Under the pieces are notes generated by a model. It had not been told where the DNA came from, ran no database searches, and was given only the letters and a program-made list of their open reading frames with translations. From the NCBI GenBank assembly GCA_963691815.1, contig OY829646.1, positions 4,389,152-4,453,151 on the forward strand: a stretch of DNA of 64,000 bases, in the 5' to 3' direction. Positions within the stretch are counted from its first letter, which is position 1. Each line of letters starts with the position of its first letter. The translations under genes were made by a program, and so were the position numbers. Positions 30,908-41,953 of the stretch are shown one piece after another. This stretch comes from Echiichthys vipera. Lineage: Eukaryota > Chordata > Actinopteri > Perciformes > Trachinidae.

Positions 30908-33270
30908 TTTTGATCTCCAATGTATGTGATAACACTATGCACTAACACTCCCAAATTCTAAATATGTCTATTTGGATTGGAGTTTTAGTGCAGTTTGTGA
31001 TGAGGTCTCACAGGGAGTTAGACCTGTCTTTGGTTTAATTTGAAGAAGAAAATTGGTTGATTATTTATTCTTTTAATTATTCTTTTTAACTTTAACCCCA
31101 AATGATGAGGATGTAAATCCATGTTGACCAAAACAGGAGTTAGAAGAACATCAAGATAAGATTATGGTACTCAGTCAGTCGAGAATTAGATTCCATTAAA
31201 TAACACATTACATAATACAGTGAATTACTGCCTGATACTTAAATACAAATAACTGTTCACACAGAACACAAAGGCTATAAAAAAGTTCATTTGCTCATGA
31301 GAACATTTTGAGAATAACAGAAATAAAGGCATAAACACCAAGACATTTACCATTTAATAGTGTTATTTCCAGTATCTCCATGCAAATTGCATGTGCTGAA
31401 AGAGACTAGCAGATGCTGTTGAGAGCTCTGGGAAATGAAGTAAGTGACTCTGGAGTTAAGCTTAATTTTGAAAATAAAAATGTCTATTAACATTGGGACT
31501 TGCAGTTTTGGCCTCCCAGCCTCTATGCAATAATGTTCTAAAAGGCATTTAATACACCTCAGATGCAGCAGTGCAGTCTTGATGACAATAGCTACAGGCC
31601 GTTTGCATATGATTTCTGCCTTTTTCTCAGTAACGTGTGGGATTATGAAGCCTCAATGTTCAGAACATTGCAGGGTGATGGGTTGGTCGCCTTTGTGAAT
31701 GGCTATAGACCAAGAGAGGCGGGGGGTGCAACACAAAGGGGATTTCAAGCTGATTCAAAACCGTTGAGACCAGAAGCACTTTGTTTTGTCACCTCACTCC
31801 TGGAGCACAATACCAATGCTAATGAGGAGTCGCTCAGGAACTGGAGGAGGTGATGGGATGGGAGCCTCTTGTTAATATTTGACACCTCAGCCCCCCCACC
31901 CCACCCCCTCCCAATTCCTAGCAGTCCTGAATCTATTCCATTCTATTTAGGCAAAGTGTTTCCCATACTTTCTTAAATCGTCAACTCCAAAAAAGACGAA
32001 CATCAGACCTGTGGTGACAATTGTTTTCAGAAATGAACTGGTGCAGAATGATTTTAGAAATGCTGTGTCCATGCCTTCTCCACACTGCTAGAAACAACTT
32101 GCAACCCCTTGTGAGGATCCCAACCACTGATTCAAAAGAGAATTAACCAGTGTTATACGTATATTCTTTACACATAAAAATACCATACAACTCCACATTC
32201 CTGTACTATGTTGGAGGTGGAATTATTCACAGTATTTGTTGGCGAAACAATCTCACTTTAAAGTCCATATTGTTCTGGAGCTTTCCATAATACCACATAT
32301 TCTTCATAAACAGACACGTAGATGTCCAATTTCCATGTTTTATGAGCACTTCAGAATTTCCTGTCCATGTTTGGCTTAAAATTAGATCTTTATAGCCCCT
32401 GGTAACTGCTGAGAACCACTGAAAGTTAATTTGTTGTTATAGCACAGGATAGGCTATAAAGTGGGACATGACCAGCCTTCACAACTGTCACAATGTTATT
32501 GTAGACATACAAATAAGATCTTAGAAAACAATGCACATTTAAAAAGGAATCAATATTTATTTTATGTAGGATATACATATCCTATATCTCTCAGTAATAT
32601 CATGCTATCTCAACACCAAATCTGATATCCATGTCATTGAGAATCAGATGATTATGTAGCTGAGATATCTAGCTAAGCTAAGCCACTGTCAGTTTGTTTG
32701 AATAAAACCCTGTATTGCTGTTGGCTGCACCTGACTCTTTTCTGAATACGTGCCTCTGTTCCTTGTAGAGAAATGAGCCAAAAGCAACACTTCTTGCAGC
32801 TGAGTTTATCTACATTTCCTTCTCTCTACCGTTTGTGGTCACAGCTCTGGTGTTAAATTCTCCCTGAGCTTTGAAGGCCTGAAATAAAGTGCAACTGAAT
32901 TTAATTAAGAGCCTGGTGTTGTCGTGGCATTGCACTGGCCCACAGTGTGTCCCACTGCTGCTCTTTCTTAAGCCCAGACAGACGCTGATTGCAGCACCAT
33001 CGCTGATACTTGTTGTTTGGTATTAGGCGTTAGCTGGCTGCTTAGAGGCGATTACCCGTATGCCTTTTAATGAGAGGAAGAAAAGCTTAGTCTGCTCTTA
33101 CCCAGAGAGCAACAGAGACAGACAGGGCTTAGTGATGGCTCTGCCAGTCACTGCTGTAACTGCAGAGCTGCAGACACAGACACTGGGTCATGTTAAACAG
33201 CAGGTCACAGGATATAGAGTAGCCTGTCTGCACACTGCTCTGTGACATGCTGACCTCATATACACCCATG
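30908..33270. other. Unique-looking interval upstream of mex3b, no gene seen
   Basis: No exon or recognised repeat. The parts at 31555-31900 and 32880-33010 have balanced composition and could be conserved regulatory sequence for mex3b (for example 'gtttgcatatgatttctgcc' near 31598). Nothing in the sequence proves it. Confidence 0.4.
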
Positions 33271-33630
33271 CATTCAATTCATTCAATTTAATTTATAGTG
33301 CCAAATCATAACAAAAGTTATCTCAGGACACTTTACAAAGTAGGTAAAGACCACACTCTATGACTTATTTATGATTTACATAGACCCAACAATTCCCCCG
33401 TAGAGTACAGTGGCAACGAAAATCTTCCCTATAACAGACAGACCCAGCTCTGTGGAGGACGGACATCTGTCTTGACCGGTTGGGGAGGAAGAAAGGGAGA
33501 GAGAAAGAGAGAGAAGACGGACAGATGGACAGAGAGAGACAAGGACAGACACGAAGACAGAGAGACAGGCACACTTCCAGAGATGCAAGCAACCAGAGAG
33601 TAACTATAATAATATCTATAGTAATGGGAA
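33271..33630 (-). mobile_element. L2 3' end fragment
   Basis: Matches 5588-5935 of the large L2 closely: 'aatcataacaaaagttatct', the 'acagacccagctctgtggag' region and the purine-rich 'gagagaaagagagag' stretch. 3' part only. Confidence 0.85.
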
Positions 33631-34050
33631 TACTACATGCATTCTAGGGGGTCCTGCTTAATCTTTTATGCAGATCCCAGTATTGTGTTGTTTACAAACC
33701 GTGGCTGGTTCAACTATAGTATCCAAACAACTACTACTCCACAGCACTGCTTATAAACTGCCTCTCATGTAATTTTTCCCTGTAATGGACTCCTTAAAGC
33801 TGATTGAAATGGTGCTGTTCATAATAGATCAAACTTTTGAGCTTATGAGCCATTTTTGTGGATAGTTTAGGTTCTTCGGCCAGCAAACACCTCTCATTAA
33901 CCTTTATATTCCAACAGCAGTTAAAGGCAGGGACACACCAAGCTGATGGTCGGCAGTTGCTCAAAGTCGGGCCGATGGTGAGCGACTATCATTGCAGTTT
34001 TTGCTCTGTGTCCCGTCACCATCCATAGACTGTATAATTAAGATGGATGT
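33631..34050. other. No gene seen
   Basis: Short spacer between repeats; ends in 'ccatagactgtataatt', a repeat word. Confidence 0.4.
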
Positions 34051-34105
34051 GGGGCACCTGGTGGCTCAGTGGTTAGAGCAGACACCCCCATATACAAAGG
34101 CTAAG
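34051..34105 (+). mobile_element. tRNA-derived SINE 5' fragment
   Basis: Only the A-box part ('ggtggctcagtggttagagc') of the family at 23391-23569 is left. Confidence 0.5.
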
Positions 34106-34217
34106 GGCACACTGTGCCCCGTGCTTGAGGGTGAAACAAAATATGACATTCCATTTAACGTTGTGAATCAGTCACGGCTATGGTTAAGTTTAGGCCCCAA
34201 AATGATTTGGCTTAGTA

Positions 34218-35700
34218 CAAACCCCAATTCACATGAAGTTGAGACGTTGTGTAAAACGGAATACAATGATTGGCAAATCCTTTTCAACCTACACTCATCG
34301 GCCCCTTTATTAGGTACACCTGTCCAATGGCTGATTAATGCAAATTTCTAATCAGCCAATCACATGGCAGCAACTCAATGCATTTAGGCATGTAGACATG
34401 GTCAAGAGGATGTGCTGCAGTTCAAAGCGAGCATCATAATGGGGAAGAAAGGTGATTGAAGTGACTTTGGACGTGGCATGGTTGTTGGTGCCAGACGGGC
34501 TGGTCTGAGTATTTCAGAAACTGCTGATCTACTGGGATTTTCACGCACAACCATCTCTAGGGTTTACAGAGAATGGTCCCAAAAAGAGAAAAGATCCAGT
34601 GAGCGGCAGTTCTGTGGGGGCAAATGTCTTGTTGATGCCAGAGGTCAGAGGTGAATGGCCAGACTGGTTGGAGCTGATAGAAAGGCAACAGTAACTCAAA
34701 TATCCACTGGTTCCAACAGAGGAATGCAGTAGAGCATCTGTGAACACACAAGACCACCTACTTTCTAGCAGATAGGGAACTGCAGCAGAAGACCACAGTG
34801 ACACTTCATTAAGAACCAGTAAACCTAATAAAGTGGCCGGTAAGTGTACATTCAATTGAATGAACTACAAAGACAAGATCTGGAGAAAGCTCTGCAGGTA
34901 AGCAGCAAGGCTGAAAACCAACATTGAATAACTGTGACCTTTGATCGCTCAGGCTGCACTGCATTAAAAACCTACATCATTCTGTAAAGGATATTACCAC
35001 GTGGGCTCAGGAACACTTCAGGAAACCATTGTCAGTTAACACAGTTCCTCACTACATCTACAAGTGCAAGTGAAAACTTTACTGTGCAAAGTGAAATCCA
35101 CATATCAACAACACCCAGAAACACCGCCGGCTTCTCTTGGCCCGAGCTCATCTGAGATGGACTGACCCAAAGTGGAAAAGTGTTCTGTGGTCTGACGAGT
35201 CCACATTTAAACAATTGTTTTTTGAAATCATGGATGTCGTGTCCTCCAGGCCAAAGAGGAAAAGGACCAAAGTTTAAAGCCAGCATCTGTGATGGTATGG
35301 GGGTGTGTTAGTGCCCATGGCATCATGGGTAACTTGCACATCTGCGAAGGCAACATTAATGCTGAAAGGTACAAACAGGTTTTCGAGCAACATTTGCTGC
35401 CATCCAAGCAACCTCTTTATCAGGGACGTCCCTGTTTATTTCAGCAAGACAATGACAGGACACATCCTGCACATGTTCCAACAGCGTGGCTTCGTACTAA
35501 AAGAGTGCAGGTACTAGACTGGCCTGATGCAGTCAGCACCTGTCTCCCATTGAAAATGTGTGGAGCATCATGAAGTGCAATATACGACAACAGAGACCCG
35601 GGACTGTTGAGCAACTGAAGTCGTACATCAAACAAGAATAGGAGAGAATTACACCTACAAAGCTTCAACGGTCTACTGACAGGACTCTCCCAAAAGAGGA
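34218..35700 (+). mobile_element. Tc1-like DNA transposon, copy A, 3'-truncated and interrupted
   Basis: Starts after TA (34216-34217) with CAAACCCCAATTC, a fish Tc1-like terminus. After the nested element (34292-34846) the body resumes with a decayed transposase. A readable stretch at 35286-35520 includes VWGCVSAHGI, CEGNINAERYKQV and LFQQDND, the region of the second catalytic Asp, then AWLRTKRVQVLDWP; the expected final acidic block is out of frame. The right terminus is missing. Copy B is at 55088-55632. Confidence 0.75.
34292..34846 (+). mobile_element. Tc1/mariner-type element nested in Tc1 copy A
   Basis: 555 bp. Ends CACTCATCGGCC and GGCCGGTAAGTG are inverted with two mismatches and are flanked by TA (34290-34291 and 34847-34848). 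The interior has degraded transposase text (for example GLSISETADLLGFSRTTIS and later VTQISTGSNRGMQ). The sequences on either side join into the ordinary Tc1 end, showing where it inserted. Confidence 0.75.
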
Positions 35701-35714
35701 TCAAACAGCTGCAG

Positions 35715-36180
35715 CTGGAGTTTGAAACAGAATCAATAAATCAGATCAGATCACCCCAGTTCTTAAGACCCTACACTAGCTCCCAGTCAGCTACAGAATA
35801 GATTTTAAAGTTCTGCTACTGGTTTACAAATCACGGCATGGTTTTGGTCCAGAATACATGAATGACATGTTAGCAGAGTATAAACCCAGTAGAGCTCTTA
35901 GATCTACAGACGCAGGTCAGATAGTGGAGCACAGAGTTCAAACTATGGTGAAGCTGTTATGATGCACACAACTGGAACAAACTAACTGAAATCAGCCCCA
36001 ACTGTGAGCACTTTTAAATCCAGGTTAAAAAACATTTCTCTTTTTCCTCTCTTTCTCTTTTCTGTTTTTTGTTTTTATGCTGTTTTAAAAAAATGTTTTG
36101 TCTTCATGTAAAGCACATGGAGTTGCCTTGGTATGAAATGCGCTATAGAAATAAAGATGCCTTGCCTTGCCTTCAACAGC
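35715..36180 (+). mobile_element. L2-type LINE 3' fragment, a second family
   Basis: With frame breaks it reads LPVSYRIDFKVLLLVYK, then GPEYMNDMLAEYKPSRALRS, and continues to a 'gcgctatagaaataaagatg' end with a TTGCC tail. The protein blocks are L2-like but the tail differs from the main L2. Confidence 0.65.
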
Positions 36181-36438
36181 TTCAAGCTGGGGCGGCTGTC
36201 GATCAGAGGTAGAGTGGGTCGTCCTCAATTCAAGATTGGTGGTTTGATCCCTGGCTCCTCCGCATGTCTAATGTCCTTGGGTAGGACACTGAACCCCAAA
36301 TTGCTCCCCGGGTGGGTGAATGTGGTGTGAATAGTTAGATTTGATTAGATGGTTTGTAGATGTCCACAATATAAATGTCCGTGTGAATGGGTGAATGTGG
36401 CACTAGTGTGAAAGCGCCTTGAGTAGTCAGAAGACTAA
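36181..36438 (+). mobile_element. tRNA-derived SINE, second type, interrupted at its 3' end
   Basis: Contains 'ggtttgatccctggctcc' (B-box-like), 'ggacactgaaccccaaattg' and 'gtgaaagcgccttgagtag', and stops at 'cagaagactaa' where the Harbinger-like element begins. The sibling at 38785-39062 continues past this point. Confidence 0.7.
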
Positions 36439-37424
36439 GGGCGTGATCACACTGTCCTTTTGGCCGCGGCCAAAACCGTTTTTTCAGCTAAAGCCTAGTA
36501 CCTTTAAGAGCGTGATCACACTGTCCTTTTGGCCGCGGCCAAAACCGGTTTTTCAGCTAAAGTCTAGTACCTTTAAGTAGTGTGAGCGCACCCGCTCCGC
36601 GCTCAACTGCGGCCAGCTGGCCCTCCACGGCCCGCTTGAAATAGGTGGGCTTTAGCGGAGTCGTTTGCACATGTACGAGCACGAGCGTGCGCACGTGTAC
36701 GAGCACGAGCCCTACGGCAGTAACGTTATGTCCGCCTGTTCGGACATGTAAATAGAAGGACGGACCATGTAACAACAACAACAATGGCGGTGAAAGGTTC
36801 ACGTTGGTGTGATGCGGAGGTGGAGTGTTTACTGCAGATTTGGTCGATGAAAATATTCAAAAACAGTCGACAAGACGCACAAAAACTCCGAGGTCTATGG
36901 AAAGATTTGTAAACAAAGCCACACACACGCGATCAATGCGTGTGACGTGTTACGGCGTGATGGCGTATGGACAGCAAGAAGCATTGGCCGTGGCCCAGGC
37001 AGTGTGAGTACAAACGGGGCTGGGGCGCGGGGGGGGAGAGGGAGTGGGGGCAAGTACCCTAAAGTCCGGGTCGTGGTCCGGGAGGACAGTGTGATCACGC
37101 TCTAAGCCATGTGCACCCGCTCCGCGCTCAACTGCGGCCAGCGGACCGCCCACGGCCCGCTTGAAAGAGGTGGGCTTTAGCGGAGCCGTTTACACATGTA
37201 CGAGCACAAGCGTGCGCACGTGTACGAGCACGAGCCCTACGGCAGTAGCGTTATGTCCGCCTGTTCGGACATGTAAATAGAAGGACTGACCATGTGCGGA
37301 CATTTAACAACAACAACAATGGTGGTGAAAGGTTCACGTTGGTGTGGTGCGGAGGTGGAGTGTTTACTGCAGATTTGGTCGGATGAAAATATTCAAAAAC
37401 AGTCTGGCCAATGCTTCTTGCTGG
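36439..37424 (+). mobile_element. Outer Harbinger-like element, split by a copy of its own family
   Basis: Left terminus GGGCGTGATCACACTGTCCT at 36439 follows a TAA. The first 69 bp (36439-36507) are separated from the rest (37106-37407) by the inner element. The second part repeats 36587-36870 of the inner element almost word for word, including the frame KGSRWCGAEVECLLQIWSDE (about 37328-37387). It then breaks, and 37407-37424 is the reverse complement of inner text at about 36968-36985 ('agcaagaagcattggcc'). The right terminus is lost. Confidence 0.65.
36508..37102 (+). mobile_element. Inner Harbinger-like element inserted in the outer copy
   Basis: 595 bp. Both ends read GAGCGTGATCACACTGTCC (19 bp, identical when reversed) and both flanks are TAA (36505-36507 and 37103-37105). 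The target lies in a CTTTAAG word that the inner copy itself has at its corresponding subterminal position. A frame near 36784 reads AVKGSRWCDAEVECLLQIWS and then shifts. Confidence 0.75.
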
Positions 37425-37643
37425 TTAACCCTGGTTGTGGTTACATCAGCAATACATTTGCTGATGTAGGAAGTGACAGTATCTGTATACTCCACAATAG
37501 GTGCATTTCCACTATGGTGGACTACCCTGAATGAGGCGGGTTTATCTTGCCAAAAACACCCCTAATTTATTTAAGTTTGACGCCTAAACCATGTTTTGAA
37601 CATGGCTCTGTCGGAGAGCAGGGCCTCCTTTGTTCCCTGAGAT
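37425..37643. other. No gene seen
   Basis: Short spacer between the Harbinger-like remnant and the solo LTR. Confidence 0.4.
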
Positions 37644-37648
37644 CTACC

Positions 37649-38252
37649 TGTCACGCCACAGTGAGGTCACTTGCCCTTCCTCTTGTGTCACTGGTCTGAC
37701 GTCATCCCCTGATCCTTAATTGTTTCCACCTGTGGTTCCCCTCCTTTCATGTGTATAAAGTCTGTGTCTTTTCCCCTGTCCTGTGGCCAGATTATTTGCT
37801 TTACGTCGAATGTTTCCAGCACTTATTCACAGCCTTGCTCAATTCATAGAGATCTTAGTATCCTCGCGCAGGTGATTGTATTCCCTGTTTCTCATAGTAA
37901 GTTTAACCTTTTTTTGAATGCTCTTTTTTCCATTGTTTTTTCCTCCTGGTCGGAGCGACTTTGTTTTTGTCTCTTATTTTGTTCACTTTAATTATTGTTA
38001 TTCCTCCTGGACGGAGCGACTTAGTTCAGCGTTTAATTTGTTAACTTTGCAGTTTGTTTTTTCCTCCCGGACAGAGCGACTTTATTTTGTACTTTGTTCT
38101 TTAACATCAATTATTGTTTGCTCCTCCTGTACGGAGTGATTTTTTGTTTGTGGCTTTTTTGCTCTGTGCCACGTTCTTGCCTCAAAGAATAAATTTCAGT
38201 TTTGATCTGCGAACCTCCGCATCTGAGTCCTCATTCCTGCCTGGGTCTGACA
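37649..38252 (+). mobile_element. Solo LTR, probably Ty3/Gypsy
   Basis: 604 bp starting TGTCACGCC and ending TGGGTCTGACA, so TGTCA...TGACA termini, with a perfect 5 bp duplication CTACC (37644-37648 and 38253-38257). It has a TATA-like 'gtgtataaagt' near 37750 and AATAAA near 38187. The U3/R part holds four units of about 60 bp with 'ggacggagcgactt' at 37941, 38002, 38062 and 38122. No internal region remains. Superfamily is inferred from the duplication length and termini. Confidence 0.8.
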
Positions 38253-38417
38253 CTACCCAGTTGCTGATTCGATGTAGCCCTCAGTTGGATGTGATATGTG
38301 GTTGTACAGACACCACAACAACACGGCAAAGTAAAGTAGACACTGTTATTCAGTGGTGTAGAAGAACACAAGGATGCTGGATTGAATTTCCTATTGACAG
38401 CTGTTTTACTCCATAAT

Positions 38418-38520
38418 TTCCGACCTGTGGTCCTTTGCTGCATGCTCCATACGTCTCTCTCTCTCTCTCCCATTTACACACAAATGCGCGCGCACACGCA
38501 CATGCACACACACACATACC
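38418..38520 (+). repeat. SINE remnant and CT/CA microsatellite
   Basis: 'gacctgtggtcctttgctgc' matches the body of the SINE at 23391; it runs into (CT)n and then (CA)n-type repeats. Confidence 0.5.
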
Positions 38521-38784
38521 GTACTGCAGTGGGGTGACAGGCTGTCAACAAACACTTTTACAGCGCCTCAAATCTTTAAGGTGGAATGTTTTCTTTCATG
38601 TTACTTGTACATAAGTTGACGTTGTGAATAATACCGGCCACTTGAAATCAAATTACAACTATTCTGTATTTCTCTGGAGGAAGAACGCGTTGCTGTTTCA
38701 CTGGCGATCCAAGCCCATTCAGAGTGCTACGTCCCCTCCAGAGTCGCCTTAATCCCTCTGGGGCCTTTTTTATAGCGACTGTGG

Positions 38785-39062
38785 CTACGTAGTAGAGTGG
38801 ATAGTCCTCCATTCGAGAGATCGGCACTTCGATCCCCAGCTCGCCCGATCTGCATGTAGAAGGGCAAGACACTGAACCCCCGAATTGCTCCCCGTGCTGT
38901 GCATGTGTGAATGTGGTGTGAATGGTTACATTAGATGGTCTGTAGATGTCCACTGTCATCAGTGTGAATGTCTGTGTGAATGTAGTAGTAGTACAGAAGT
39001 AGTAGTGTGAAAGCACCATGAAAAGTCAGAAGACTAGAAAGGTGCTATATAAGTACAACTCC
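38785..39062 (+). mobile_element. tRNA-derived SINE, second type, longer copy
   Basis: Same family as 36181-36438: 'cacttcgatccccagctcg', 'agacactgaacccccgaatt', 'gtgaatgtggtgtgaatgg' and the end 'gtgctatataagtacaactc'. A GTA repeat sits inside at about 38984. Confidence 0.7.
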
Positions 39063-39245
39063 ATTTATAGAGCTAATGGAAGCGGTGTAGGTGGGTGCTT
39101 GCTTGAGCTTTTCCCAGTCTGTGGTGTCAAAGCAGTCCTGGAGTGCAGCAGATACACACGTATCTGCTTCAGAACTGGTTTGGTGACTTTAACCTTTGGT
39201 CTGTATGCAGGCACTAGCATGACAGTGAGGTGGTCAGAGGGCCCG

Positions 39246-39282
<37 letters not shown>

Positions 39283-39797
39283 GGGGGGCTTGTACTCACC
39301 TTTGTGTGAGGTGTAAACCAGGTCCAGAGTGTTACTTTCTACCCCAGCGATGATGAAGAATCTGTCTGGCTGGGCTGTCTGTCGCCTACTGATGGAATAA
39401 TAAAGTTCCCAGAGTGTGTCAACTCTATCAGCATTGTTGGTGGTGGGGGGGATATAAACATCAACAAGAAGAATCGCTGTTATCTCTCTTGGCTGATAGA
39501 AAGGACGGCACTTTAAAATCATAAACTCCGCCAGCGGTGAACAGTGTTTACATACCACAACAGCGCCCCGGCACCAAGCATCACTGATGTACGAACAGAC
39601 TCTGCCATCTCTCTTCTTTCCTCCTTTAACAAGGACTCTGTCCAAGCGGTGGCATGTTAGCCTCTCCCGCTGAACGGTGGAGTCCGGGATGTGGTTGGTC
39701 AGCCATGTCTCAGTCGGCTGAGGTAGTCCGAGTGCCTGCAGCTGTACTGTACTTGTATTCAGCCGTAGACTAACAAGAAGAAAAGTCATCGCCTCCA
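39063..39797 (-). mobile_element. Rex1-like LINE endonuclease fragment
   Basis: Minus strand: TETWLTNHIPDS, then CKHCSPLAEFMILKCRPFYQ, VDVYIPPTTNNAD and SNTLDLVYTSHKGEY match blocks of the Rex1 endonuclease at 60592-62046. The GDFN block is deleted (reads IIAGVESNTLD). A (TG)n run (about 39246-39279) plus a G run interrupts it before the SDH region, which survives weakly. Non-functional. Confidence 0.65.
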
Positions 39798-40633
39798 TCA
39801 CACCAAAAGCGATGGAGGCGATTAAATCTGCCGGAACGCGAGTATCGCGTCACTTGCTCACATTTATCCCATTTCTGATCATCGCTTCATTTGTGTCTAT
39901 CGCAGGTAGCAGCCAAGGCGGCTAGCTAACTGAAGCTAACCCCCAGCTCAGCCTACTCTGCTGTTATGCTAAATGGAAGTTATGCTAGTGCTAACCAGGG
40001 GTCTAAATGCTTCTAAAAAGAACAGAAATGAGCTCTCAGAGGAAGTGTGTGGCTCTTAAAAGAGACGTTGTGTTGTAGTGAAATCAGGCCGTCAGTGATT
40101 TAACCTCCGTAGCTGTACAGGTGCTGCCCGATCTCCAGTAGATCAGACCGGAATACTCTTCACTCTTCACTGACGGCTTTCTTCTTCTTCTTCTTCTTCT
40201 TCTTCTTCTGGATTTCCGGCAGACTAAATGCCTAAAAGCACGTCGCTGCCACCCACAGTTCATAGTTATATCCGTTCTTTTATAGCCATAGGAACAGTCT
40301 AATTTCCCCCAAGGATTGCAACAATGGTGGCTTTGGTGAGTCCGGTGAGCCACTGGATGTTTCGCGGAGAACTTCGATGATGCTTACCTCAATCTCAACG
40401 CTGATTGGCTGTCACGCGATTTCGCTTGAAAAGTTCAAATTTTTCAACTTCAAGCGTCACAAGCGATGAGGCAATGGACGGGATGGATGCGATGAACGTG
40501 ATGAACGCTTCATCGCATCGATCTTATCGCTCGGAAAGCGTCACCCAAAGTGACATCGCGTGTCATTGCGTCATTTACATTGATTTTGAATGGCAGCTTG
40601 GCGCTTTCATCGCCTCCATCGCTTTTGGTGTGA
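39798..40633. mobile_element. Non-autonomous DNA element with 25 bp TIRs
   Basis: TCACACCAAAAGCGATGGAG... at 39798-39822 is repeated inverted at 40609-40633 ('atcgcctccatcgcttttgg'), a 25 bp perfect match. The interior has a (CTT)n run (about 40180-40208) and a 'gcgatgaggcaatgg' rich right half. The left flank also carries 'tcatcgcctccatc', making a small hairpin at the left end. No target duplication could be fixed; superfamily unknown. Confidence 0.55.
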
Positions 40634-41949
40634 ATTCCCAGTTAGAATTAAAAGAAAAATCTGTGCTATCGGGACAGACACACACACAAACAAGAGGGTT
40701 TTCACTTTGTGTTACAGACATTTTTCTTTTGTGATTCTGCAAAAGGTGAGCTAGCGGTTTATGTCTGGTTAACGGGGGAAAAGTGAGGTATGCGTGTTTG
40801 TTTGAGAGAGTGTTTGTGTAAACCACAGACTAACCTGATCCAGACTCAAGGTTAAACAAACAAAAATGGAACAGTTTGGTCCTGGTTGTGGTGCATTGTT
40901 ACACAAGAAAGCTTCTCTCCTTACAGGTTTTTTACATCACTGGATGCAATCAGTGAAGGCCACATTGTTCTAATCAGGTTAATCATGTGGAGTGTAAACG
41001 GTATTAATCTTCCCGCCACTAATTCAAACACCACAGAAACCAGAAACAAACAAAAACCCATGAAAGAGTTGAGGCCTGGAAGACGGGAGCTGTCACTGAG
41101 GATGTCTTCAGTAGGATGAAATTGTTTTTAAGTCCAGAACATAATTAGTGCGTGTTCTGTATGACATTCAGGCAAATAACAGGTGACAAAGGAAGGATGA
41201 TTCATTTCCTCTTCTTGTTGACAGCTGGAGAGGTACAGGTAACTGAAAGTGGATATGAGCTCATCAGGATGCATGCATTCTCTTTGTGTGCTTTCTCAAA
41301 AATATACTCCTAGATGTTAGTGCTGGAGAAATGAAAAAGGTTTTATTCCACATAAATGGTATGGCTGTAGCGCAGTCTGCCTCTGCCACTCTTTTCTCTC
41401 TCTGCCTCCTCCCATTCCCATCTCCTCCTCTTATCCTTTTCTCCCCCATCTGCTTCTTCCATGCCTCCCTCTCCCTCCTCTTGTCTTCCTTACATCTCTG
41501 TATCTCCTCCATCCCTCCCCTGTTTGCTCTGACACACTGAACTGAAGTGGCACTGCTTCCCTGCGCTGTGATTGGCAGCCTGCCAGACGCTTGTTGAGCC
41601 AAGCAGCACAGCAGCAGGGCAGCTGGAGTCGCCGGCCCACAATTCACCACAATGGACCGCTCACCATCCCCTCATCCTCTTCCATCATCCCACCATCCCT
41701 TCCTCCTCCTCTTCCTCCACCTTCTCCTCGACAGACAGCCACAACCCAGTTCTTTATCTTTGCCTCCCTCTCTCTCCTTCTCATTGTATATTCAGTCAAT
41801 TGCTGACCAACTCATCATGTGTCATGTAGATAATGACCGTCATGTCTCATCATGGAGGAGGTGATGATCGGATAGGTCAGGTTTGATGATCACAATCAAA
41901 ATCTTTCCCTAACCTTAACCAAGTATTGTTTTTCAGTATAACCATGACC
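40634..41949. other. No gene seen
   Basis: Includes CT-rich low-complexity sequence at about 41375-41800 that gives Pro/Ser-rich chance frames on both strands. Confidence 0.45.
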
Positions 41950-41953
41950 TTAA

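Noticed and set aside
41264..41864. Ser/Pro-rich frames on both strands
   Set aside because: CT-rich low-complexity sequence with open frames in several registers and no similarity.
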